Source: an uncultured Mucilaginibacter sp.
Lineage (GTDB): Bacteria; Bacteroidota; Bacteroidia; Sphingobacteriales; Sphingobacteriaceae
Reading direction: 5' to 3'
DNA length: 64,000 nucleotides
NCBI GenBank assembly: GCA_903864275.1
Contig: CAIPFE010000025.1
Span: forward strand, 23,671 to 87,670
Below, piece after piece: positions 51,889 through 59,172 of this stretch. How positions within the stretch are numbered: position 1 is the first letter of the stretch; the number at the start of each line of letters is the position of its first letter. The notes beneath the pieces are model-generated. The model ran no database searches and was not told where the DNA came from. It worked only from the letters and a program-made list of their open reading frames with translations. Both the position numbers and the translations under genes were made by a program.

Positions 51889-51923
51889 GGAGAAATAAAA
51901 AAACATTTTTCGTATTTTTCAAT

Positions 51924-52280
51924 GTGCAAAATATTACTGATTTATGCCGGGAATTGAGGCAAAGAGAAACTCCTGCTGAAAAGCTTCTATGGAGTCATTT
52001 GAGGAACAGAAGGCTTTTTGACCAAAAATTTTTAAGACAACACCCCATTTGCGCGGACTTTGCATTTGGCAGACATTTGTATTACATACCGGATTTTTAT
52101 TGCCATAAAGCAAAATTGGTTATAGAAGCAGACGGGCCAATTCATCTGCTAAAAAAGGAATATGATAAAAACCGCGATGAGGTGTTGGAAGCTTTAGGAT
52201 TGACGACATTAAGATTTGATAACATCCAAATCCTCAATGAAACGCAAATGGTTTTGGAAAAGATAAAGGAACATCTATAG
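51924..52280 (+). CDS. DUF559 endonuclease-like protein
   Basis: A 118-residue single-domain protein of the DUF559/Vsr-like restriction-endonuclease fold. Its pattern is RELRQRETPAEKLLW, FLRQHPICADFAF, then IPDFYCHKAKLVIEADG with the acidic residues D57, E68 and D70 that correspond to the PD-(D/E)xK core, and ending LRFDNIQIL. The start is a GTG at 51924; the ATG at 51922 is out of frame. Hairpin-tail repeats flank it on both sides, with tails outward. The gene is isolated, with no methylase or restriction partner. Nuclease activity on the repeat hairpins is a hypothesis only. Confidence 0.85.
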   Translation: MQNITDLCRELRQRETPAEKLLWSHLRNRRLFDQKFLRQHPICADFAFGRHLYYIPDFYCHKAKLVIEADGPIHLLKKEYDKNRDEVLEALGLTTLRFDNIQILNETQMVLEKIKEHL

Positions 52281-52293
52281 CGGAAATATCCAA

Positions 52294-52519
52294 ACCCTCT
52301 TTACCGCCTGCGGTAGAGAGGGTAATCCAGCGAAGCGCAGATCGGGTGAGTAAATTACGGAAGCGATATCACCACAAGGCATGTAGTAATCTCAATGACA
52401 CCCCCAAACCCTCTTTACCGCCTGCGGTAGAGAGGGTGATCCAGCGAAGCGCAGATCGGGTGAGTAAATTACGGGAGCGACATTTACCACATGATACTTA
52501 GCAATCTCATACAAACATT
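52294..52519 (+). repeat. hairpin-tail repeat family 1, units D and E in tandem (right of DUF559)
   Basis: Hairpins 52294-52323 and 52408-52437, exactly 114 bp apart and identical over 30 nt, each followed by ATCCAGCGAAGCGCAGATC and CGGGTGAGTAAATTACGG. The remaining 45 bp of each unit (AGCGAYAT..ACCACA..TAATCTCA) are related but diverged. Hairpins face the DUF559 gene, tails point away. Confidence 0.9.
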
Positions 52520-52559
52520 ATTATCCCCATCCACCGAAGCTGTTTAAATATATACTCCC

Positions 52560-52567
52560 TATCTTTG
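52560..52567 (+). promoter_or_regulatory. TAnnTTTG -7 box directly before the 52573 gene
   Basis: TATCTTTG followed by five C residues and the ATG at 52573. The expected transcription start falls on the start codon, so the transcript would be leaderless. The same five-base spacing occurs for the kinase at 28400. Confidence 0.45.
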
Positions 52568-52572
52568 CCCCC

Positions 52573-53562
52573 ATGCCCGGACAAATTTATTTACCGTTTG
52601 ATGCCTTTAATTTCAGCAACCGCAATTGTTTTTTAACCGGACAGCCTTTAAGCACCAGCGAAGAAAAGATCCAGGTTTTCCCGCAATGGCTGATGAGCCG
52701 CTACAAGCTGGAAGACCAGCCTTTTAAACTGCTGGACGAAAGCATGGCCACTTACAAAGATCTGAAAGTTCCCTGCGCCACGCATGTTAATGAAGCTTTC
52801 CTGGAACCCTTGGAGAACGAAATCGCCGCCGCGTTTGATATTGGATACGATGCCGTTAAAAACCTTGATGAGTTAAAACTGTTTCAATGGGCCGGCAAAC
52901 TGCTGTATGGTATTATTTTTAACGAAGTACAAAGCGGCATAAAACTGCAGCATTCAAAGGGGGAGGAGTTTAATATTTCGCAATCCATTATCCATAAGTT
53001 CAGCAACCTGCATTTAATGCTGCAAAGCCTTAACCTGCCGATAATTTTCGACGGCTTTAAGCCCTATAGCCTTTTTTTATTTAAAGTTGACAATAACCCC
53101 GCGGAGTTTGGCTACCGCGATGAGATCAATACCCTTACTTTTTCGCTGCGAATAAAAGATTTCGGGCTGATCATTTGCTTGCAGGATAATGGCGCCAATA
53201 AGGTTTATCATAGGGAGATAGTGGAAAAAATTAAAGACAAAACCCTGCACCCTATCCAGTTCGAGGAGTTTTGCGGGCGTGTTTTTTACTCGGCCTATTT
53301 GTTTAACCGTTTGCCGGAGTACCATACATTTCCTGTCGGTGATGATATTTACATCGAAGCAGAGCAACTGCGCGGCATGAGCAGCAAACCTTTATTCGAC
53401 GACTGGATAAACAAAATTTACGGCCAGGTGCTGGAAAGCTTTTGGAAAAACTGGGGCTTTTTACTCCTGGAGATCATTAAAAATCCCGAAAAGCCAATGA
53501 GCTTTTTATTTAATCCCGATGGCAGTTTTATCAATGGAACAACGATTGAACTCCCCCGGTGA
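52573..53562 (+). CDS. conserved hypothetical protein
   Basis: A 329-residue soluble protein starting MPGQIYLPFDAFNFSNRNCFLTGQPL; the opening resembles the start of an HNH-like zinc-binding segment but has only one Cys. The rest is mixed alpha/beta with long helices (DELKLFQWAGKLLYGIIFNEVQSG and IINQ-free C-terminal FWKNWGFLLLEIIKNP). I recognise it only as a conserved Bacteroidota protein of unknown role. It overlaps the convergent rhomboid gene by 32 bp at the 3' ends. Confidence 0.7.
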   Translation: MPGQIYLPFDAFNFSNRNCFLTGQPLSTSEEKIQVFPQWLMSRYKLEDQPFKLLDESMATYKDLKVPCATHVNEAFLEPLENEIAAAFDIGYDAVKNLDELKLFQWAGKLLYGIIFNEVQSGIKLQHSKGEEFNISQSIIHKFSNLHLMLQSLNLPIIFDGFKPYSLFLFKVDNNPAEFGYRDEINTLTFSLRIKDFGLIICLQDNGANKVYHREIVEKIKDKTLHPIQFEEFCGRVFYSAYLFNRLPEYHTFPVGDDIYIEAEQLRGMSSKPLFDDWINKIYGQVLESFWKNWGFLLLEIIKNPEKPMSFLFNPDGSFINGTTIELPR

Positions 53563-54163
53563 TCTGTTCTATAAAGCTATGCACCACATGCGGGTTTAGT
53601 ACTATAGTGATCAATAGGCCGCTCAAGGCGCCAAACATGTGAGCATCGTGGTTGATGTTATCGCGGGCGTATTTTGCGGCATAATTACAATAAACAAGGT
53701 ACAAAACGCCAAATAAAACTGCTGGTATGCCGATAGGTATCGGCATGATCATCATTTTACTCAAAGGATCAAACATAATAGCGCCGAATATCACAGCGCT
53801 TACCGCGCCCGATGCGCCAAGGCTGTGGTACCAATCATCGTTTCTATGTTTGTATACAGTTGGCAAATCACTCAATATTAAGCTTAAGATGTATAATAAC
53901 CCAAACTGCCAGTGGCCCAATTCAGCTTCCAGTCGAAAGGCGAAGAAACAATAGGAAAGCATGTTAAAAAACAGGTGCATCCAGTCGTTGTGGATCATCC
54001 CGCTGGTAATTATGGTATAAACACGCTGCCCCCGCGAAACGCTGTAGGGGTGCAGGATCATATTGGCATAGATATTTTCATTTGAAAATGCCCATACCGA
54101 AGTAGCTATCGTAATTGCAAATATGAACGACGCCACAGGCGTCGCTACCAGGTATTCCATCAT
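53531..54163 (-). CDS. rhomboid-family intramembrane serine protease
   Basis: A 210-residue protein with six membrane helices. The catalytic Ser118 is in GASGA, and His175 in NHDAHMFGALSG completes the dyad; the HxxxN of helix 2 is HLFFN. It lacks an extra N-terminal domain. Substrates are unknown. Its start codon overlaps the stop of the M14 gene as ATGA (54160-54163), which indicates translational coupling. Confidence 0.9.
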   Translation of the reverse strand: MMEYLVATPVASFIFAITIATSVWAFSNENIYANMILHPYSVSRGQRVYTIITSGMIHNDWMHLFFNMLSYCFFAFRLEAELGHWQFGLLYILSLILSDLPTVYKHRNDDWYHSLGASGAVSAVIFGAIMFDPLSKMMIMPIPIGIPAVLFGVLYLVYCNYAAKYARDNINHDAHMFGALSGLLITIVLNPHVVHSFIEQITGGVQSLFH

Positions 54164-55902
54164 TTCAGGTCGAGTTTTGTATCGGTCAGCAACCTGCCTA
54201 CCGGGTAGCGAAGATAGGTTTTTTCGAAATAAGGCGAATTGCGGTAAACAAAGTTTAATTGCGCCCCGGCACTGGCGGCAAGCCTGGGGTCTTTCGACTT
54301 TTCATCATCCAGCTTTTTCTTAAGTTCAGGGTCTTTTTTCAGCAGGTCGGCGGCAACATCTTCAAAAACATAGTCCGAAAAATATTCCTTCTCTCCCAAA
54401 ACGGAATCGAAAAAGTTCCATGCAAAAAAGGAATCGACTCCCTGCGGCTCCAGTGTTTCGACAATATACCGGTTCAGCGGTTGGTTGGTGTATATAACGT
54501 AATCCCCAGCATAAAACTTTATACTTATATCAGCCGGGTTTAACTTCACATTGCTGTGCAGGTAATGCCCTTCATAAGGCCTTTGCGGTGTTTTATAGTC
54601 GCCGATATAATACATCTGCAGATTTAGTGTAGTATCATGCGATAGCCTTTTCATCGCAACATTGTTCAATTTAAACAATTCTATCACCTTGCCCCATGCC
54701 TGTGGGATGATATAGGCCAGCGGTTTATCCGCCGTGGCAGTGGCCACGTAATTATCAAAATATTTAATGGTTTTGGTGTAGGGCTTTGTCCGGTCGTAAT
54801 ATAAACGCGGCAGCCCGCTTACCTCGCTTGGTTTGTAACCCGCTGTAAATCCTTTAAACGTAAGGCTATCATAGTGTTCCTTATCCACATCCCAGTTAAG
54901 GGCGAAAGTCTTTTGTTTACTTACTTGTTCATCAGCTTTGTGTTTTAGTTCCCCGATCAGTTCGGCATCACGCTCATAAATATCAATAAGGTTTTGCTCA
55001 AAATCGTAAGTGGCGTACACCCTTTTATCAAAAGGCTTTAACATGTGGGTCTCGGTAATATAGCTGATGATATTGTGCTGGGCGGTGTATCCAGTCGCAA
55101 AGCGGGGCGTCTCCAAAAAACTCACAATACCACTGTCAGGACTTTTTTCTTCGCTCTCCACATAAGGGGTCATCTCATAACCGCTTTTTATCATCCTTTT
55201 ATAAAGCTCGGGCGAAAGCGTTTTGGATGTATAATCAGCAAGGATAGGGTTTTGCTTATCCTTTTGGGTCTCTATCAGCGTCATCACATACTGGTAGTCG
55301 GCGCCGTCGCTGGTGTGGTTATCCAAAAAAACTTCCGGGTTCCAGGTGTTTAGAATTTGCTCAAAAGCAAGGGCGTTCTTGCTGTCGGCCTTGATAAAAT
55401 CACGATTCAAGTCGAGGTTACGATAGTTGCCCCTGAAACCATAAGCACGCGGACCGTTCTGGTTAATGCGGCTTAGGCCACGGTTTAAGCAACCGTCGAT
55501 ATTATAAACAGCAATGATACAGATCACCACATCTTTGGGCAGCGCATTTTTTTTGAGCAGGTCGCGGGTAAGCATCATGCTGGCATCAATACCTTCGGGT
55601 TCCCCCGGATGGATGCCATTATTGATGAGCAGCACCCTTTTGTTTTGCTGCTTAATTAGTTTAGGATCAAAAATCCTGTCGCGCGATAAAACAACTAAGG
55701 TTAGAGGCTTGCCAACATCAGTTGTTCCGTAATTGATCAGCTTCATTTGCGGATTGTGCAGGCTTAGTTTTTGATAATAAGCAATTATTTCGCTATAGGT
55801 TGCGGTATAGTTTTTATCCTTACTCAACTCAAAAGGGGTAAGTTGCGCTTGTACCCGGCAAAAAACAAAGCAAATAAGCAACGCCGTTAGTATGGTTTTC
55901 AT
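54160..55902 (-). CDS. M14 family zinc carboxypeptidase
   Basis: A 580-residue secreted peptidase (signal about 1-20). The zinc motif HPGE at 98-101 (NNGIHPGEPEGIDA) is followed by NPNVDGD-like INQNGPRAYGFRGNYRNLDLNRDF, then the third ligand His in FLDNHTSDGADYQY. The C-terminal half is the extended domain seen in Bacteroidota M14 members. It hydrolyses C-terminal residues of peptides. It is cotranscribed with the rhomboid gene. Confidence 0.88.
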   Translation of the reverse strand: MKTILTALLICFVFCRVQAQLTPFELSKDKNYTATYSEIIAYYQKLSLHNPQMKLINYGTTDVGKPLTLVVLSRDRIFDPKLIKQQNKRVLLINNGIHPGEPEGIDASMMLTRDLLKKNALPKDVVICIIAVYNIDGCLNRGLSRINQNGPRAYGFRGNYRNLDLNRDFIKADSKNALAFEQILNTWNPEVFLDNHTSDGADYQYVMTLIETQKDKQNPILADYTSKTLSPELYKRMIKSGYEMTPYVESEEKSPDSGIVSFLETPRFATGYTAQHNIISYITETHMLKPFDKRVYATYDFEQNLIDIYERDAELIGELKHKADEQVSKQKTFALNWDVDKEHYDSLTFKGFTAGYKPSEVSGLPRLYYDRTKPYTKTIKYFDNYVATATADKPLAYIIPQAWGKVIELFKLNNVAMKRLSHDTTLNLQMYYIGDYKTPQRPYEGHYLHSNVKLNPADISIKFYAGDYVIYTNQPLNRYIVETLEPQGVDSFFAWNFFDSVLGEKEYFSDYVFEDVAADLLKKDPELKKKLDDEKSKDPRLAASAGAQLNFVYRNSPYFEKTYLRYPVGRLLTDTKLDLK

Positions 55903-56080
55903 TAAACAGGTTTTGGCAAATATAATTGTTAGTTGGTTGATTGGGTGGGATGAATTCGTAATATCAAATCAATAATTATATTATCTCGTTTTCTTACTAA
56001 TATTACACCTTGAAAAAGTTAGTGTAAGAACAAAGCAAATGTCTCATATCTCAAATCTAACAACTCATACCTGATACAAA

Positions 56081-56881
56081 ATGAATCACTACGGTCTCAT
56101 CGGTTACCCCCTTTCGCATTCTTTTTCAAAAAAGTTCTTTACCGAAAAATTTGAAAAGGAAAATATCACCGATTCGGAGTATCATCTTTTCCCAATAGAG
56201 CACATCAGCGAATTGCCGGCTTTATTAAACGCCCACCCGCATCTTTGTGGGCTTAATGTCACCATTCCGCACAAATTATCTGTTTTAAAATACCTGGATT
56301 GGGTTGAGCACCACGCTAAAACAGCCGGTGCGGTGAATTGTATCCGGATCAGCGCTCAAAGCTCAATTGAAGCGGTATTCTCAGGCGAAGTGGGTATAAA
56401 AGGACATGATTTCAGGCTGGAAGGGTATAATACAGATATTTATGGCTTCGAAAAATCGTTAAGGCCATTCCTTAAAGACCACCACGACCAGGCCCTGGTT
56501 TTGGGCGATGGCGGCGCGGCAAGGGCGGTTAAATGCGTACTGGAAAGCCTGGGTATTAATTTCAAAGTGGTTACCCGCAAGCCGCAGCCTGGTAATTTAT
56601 TATTTAAAGATTTGACAACCAGGGATATCAAACGGCATACCCTTATTGTTAACACCACTCCCCTGGGCATGTCGCCAAAAGTTGATGAATACCCGCCCAT
56701 ACCCTACGAAGCAATTACCGACGACCATTTGCTGTACGACCTGGTCTATAACCCTGAAAAGACCCTATTTTTAAAAAAAGGCGAAGAACAGGGGGCCGCT
56801 ATAAAAAACGGGTACGAAATGTTAGTATTGCAGGCAGAAAAGTCCTGGGAAATATGGACCGACAAAGAAAAGTATCCATGA
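56081..56881 (+). CDS. aroE: shikimate dehydrogenase
   Basis: A 266-residue AroE. The shikimate-binding N-terminal segment is YGLIGYPLSHSFSKKFF, and the catalytic Lys is in NVTIPHKLSVLKYLD. GAVNCIRI and EGYNTDIYGF follow (Asp as the second catalytic residue). The NADP-binding part is VLGDGGAARAVKCVLESLGI, and the C-terminal KNGYEMLVLQAEKSWEIW is standard. It converts 3-dehydroshikimate to shikimate in aromatic amino-acid synthesis. The stop overlaps the gldD start as ATGA. Confidence 0.93.
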   Translation: MNHYGLIGYPLSHSFSKKFFTEKFEKENITDSEYHLFPIEHISELPALLNAHPHLCGLNVTIPHKLSVLKYLDWVEHHAKTAGAVNCIRISAQSSIEAVFSGEVGIKGHDFRLEGYNTDIYGFEKSLRPFLKDHHDQALVLGDGGAARAVKCVLESLGINFKVVTRKPQPGNLLFKDLTTRDIKRHTLIVNTTPLGMSPKVDEYPPIPYEAITDDHLLYDLVYNPEKTLFLKKGEEQGAAIKNGYEMLVLQAEKSWEIWTDKEKYP

Positions 56882-57456
56882 AACAAAATTTAATACTGCT
56901 CATAACTGCGTTGTTTTTTGCGTCATGCAGCGGCAATCATGATTATTCGCCGAAACCACGCGGTTATCACCGGATAATTTTCCCAAAAAAAGAGTACCAA
57001 AAATATACCGGTGGCTGTCCTATTGACTTTGTATATCCTAAATATGCGGTTATTGAACCGGATAAACTTGCCGGGGCAAAACCCTGCTGGCTGAATATGC
57101 AATTTTCGCAATTTAACGGTACGCTGCATTTGAGCTACGAACCCGTCAACTCGAAAAAGGAATTTAATGAACTAATAGAAGACGCTTATAAATTAAGCTA
57201 TAAACATACCGTTAAGGCAACTTCCATCGACCAGGGGACGATCAGCTACCCCGACCGTAAAGTTTACGGCATTTACTATACTATCGACGGCAACGCGGCA
57301 TCATCCGTACAATTTTATCTTACCGACAGCACCAAACACTATATCCGCGGCGCCCTGTATTTTAACACCGAGCCACGGCTTGATTCCATACAACCAGTAC
57401 TCACTTTTGTAAAGCAGGATGTTGACCTGATGATAAAAAGTTTTAAATGGAAGTAA
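56878..57456 (+). CDS. gldD: gliding motility lipoprotein GldD
   Basis: A 192-residue lipoprotein starting MKQNLILLITALFFASC, with Cys17 as the lipid anchor. The longer frame reads back into aroE. It matches GldD along its length: RGYHRIIFPKKEYQKYTGGCPIDFVYPKYA and AKPCWLNMQFSQFNGTLHLSYEPV. GldD supports the Bacteroidota gliding and type IX secretion machinery. The aroE-gldD order, with ATGA overlap, is a common arrangement in the phylum. Confidence 0.92.
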   Translation: MKQNLILLITALFFASCSGNHDYSPKPRGYHRIIFPKKEYQKYTGGCPIDFVYPKYAVIEPDKLAGAKPCWLNMQFSQFNGTLHLSYEPVNSKKEFNELIEDAYKLSYKHTVKATSIDQGTISYPDRKVYGIYYTIDGNAASSVQFYLTDSTKHYIRGALYFNTEPRLDSIQPVLTFVKQDVDLMIKSFKWK

Positions 57457-57503
57457 GTGAAGTCGGAAGTTGGAATGCCGAAGTCGGAATTATTTTAAAC
57501 AGC

Positions 57504-59105
57504 ATGATAAAACCAATCAGCAAAATCCACAGATCAGTAAAATCAGCGGTCCTGATATTATTTTGCTGTTTATCCGCGAAAGCGCAGGTTCCTTTCACAG
57601 CTATTGATGTGCAGCATTATAACTTCGTTATACAGCTCAATGATGCAAATGATACTATAAAAGGGCAGGCTACCATTAAAATAAAATTTTTAAAGGATGT
57701 AAGCACCTTCGGGTTAAACCTGGTCAAAACGCGCAGCGATGGTAAGGGGATGCTGGTATCGGCGGTAACAGAAGAAGGTAAAGATATTTCGTTTGCGCAG
57801 GACAGCGATGTGGTGAATATAAACGGCATCGCAAAAAACAACAGCTTGCATAGTTATATTATCACCTACCAGGGCGTTCCGGCCAACGGGCTTATTATTT
57901 CAAAAAATAAATTCGGCCACCGTACTTTTTTTGGGGATAACTGGCCAAACCGTGCGCATAACTGGCTACCCTGCGCTGATTACCCCGCCGACAAAGCCAC
58001 CGTTAATTTTATAGTTACCGCACCCGACCATTACCAGGTTGTTGCAAATGGTTTAAAAAAAGCTGAAACCCTGCTCCCAAACCATTTAAAACTAACCTAC
58101 TGGAAAGAAACCGCAAAACTGCCAACCAAAGTGATGGTAATCGGCGTGGCTGATTTTGCCATTGACCATACCGGCAATATTGGCAATATCCCGGTTTATA
58201 CATATGTTTTCCCGGAAAGTAAGGGTGCAGGCTTTAAAAGCTATGCTGTGGCAAAGGAGATATTGCCTTTTTATATAAAAAAAATCGGCCCGTATGCTTA
58301 TGAGAAATTAGCCAATGTGCAATCGAAAACCATTTTTGGGGGGATGGAAAATGCCGGCGCGATATTTTATTTCGAAAATTCAGTAAGCAGCAAAGGTATC
58401 GAAGAACTGATGGCGCACGAAATTGCCCACCAATGGTTTGGCGATGCCGCCAGCGAAAAAAGCTTCGCCCATTTATGGCTCAGCGAGGGCTTTGCCACTT
58501 TTATGACCAATGTTTACCTTGAAAATAAATATGGCGCAGATACTTTAAAAAAGCGCCTGGCCAGTGATAGAAAAAAGGTATTGAAATTTGAAAAAAGCAG
58601 GTTTACCCCGGTTGTTGATACCACTGTTAAAACTGACTACATGCCCTTGCTGAATGCCAATAGTTACGAAAAAGGCGGCTGGGTGCTGCACATGCTGAGG
58701 CGTAAGTTAGGGGAAGAGGCATTTTGGCATGGCATCCGCACCTATTACGCGCAGTACGATGGCGGCAACGCCAATACCGATGACCTGCGCCATATTATGG
58801 AACAAGCCAGCGAACAAAACCTGGAACAGTTTTTTAAACAGTGGCTGTTTACTGCCGGTAACCCGCAATTGGGTATTACATGGAAATATGATGCAGCTAA
58901 AGGTATTGTTGATGTTCATATCGAACAAAAACAAAATGCTTTGTTTAATTTTCCATTAGAGATCTCTGTTGGCGGCAAACTGCATAGCATCAGCATAAAA
59001 GATAAAAATACTGTGGTTCAGTTTCCTGTAAAAACAAAGCCGGTTATAATCGTTGACCCCAATGTTAATTTACTGGCGGGCTTTGAGATTGTGGAAGGTT
59101 CGTAG
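57504..59105 (+). CDS. M1 family metallo-aminopeptidase
   Basis: A 533-residue secreted M1 peptidase starting MIKPISKIHRS; the longer frame overlaps gldD and has no signal-like start. A signal region covers about 10-27. The exopeptidase motif is GGMENAG, the zinc site HEIAH at 305-309 with the distal Glu in LWLSEGFATF, and the C-terminal helical region is short. It follows gldD by 47 bp. Role: periplasmic peptide breakdown. Confidence 0.9.
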   Translation: MIKPISKIHRSVKSAVLILFCCLSAKAQVPFTAIDVQHYNFVIQLNDANDTIKGQATIKIKFLKDVSTFGLNLVKTRSDGKGMLVSAVTEEGKDISFAQDSDVVNINGIAKNNSLHSYIITYQGVPANGLIISKNKFGHRTFFGDNWPNRAHNWLPCADYPADKATVNFIVTAPDHYQVVANGLKKAETLLPNHLKLTYWKETAKLPTKVMVIGVADFAIDHTGNIGNIPVYTYVFPESKGAGFKSYAVAKEILPFYIKKIGPYAYEKLANVQSKTIFGGMENAGAIFYFENSVSSKGIEELMAHEIAHQWFGDAASEKSFAHLWLSEGFATFMTNVYLENKYGADTLKKRLASDRKKVLKFEKSRFTPVVDTTVKTDYMPLLNANSYEKGGWVLHMLRRKLGEEAFWHGIRTYYAQYDGGNANTDDLRHIMEQASEQNLEQFFKQWLFTAGNPQLGITWKYDAAKGIVDVHIEQKQNALFNFPLEISVGGKLHSISIKDKNTVVQFPVKTKPVIIVDPNVNLLAGFEIVEGS

Positions 59106-59162
59106 AGACGCGATGCTTCGCGTCTGGGACTGTATTTTAGACGCGAAGCACCGCGTCTCCAC
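59102..59162. repeat. GACGCG-type inverted repeat between convergent genes
   Basis: GTAGAGACGCGATGCTTCGC and the matching segment ending CACCGCGTCTCCAC (59139-59162) form a long stem, each arm also holding a smaller GACGCG..CGCGTC hairpin. It overlaps the M1 stop codon and precedes the M3 stop codon. It may terminate both genes. Confidence 0.7.
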
Positions 59163-59172
59163 ATACAAATCT

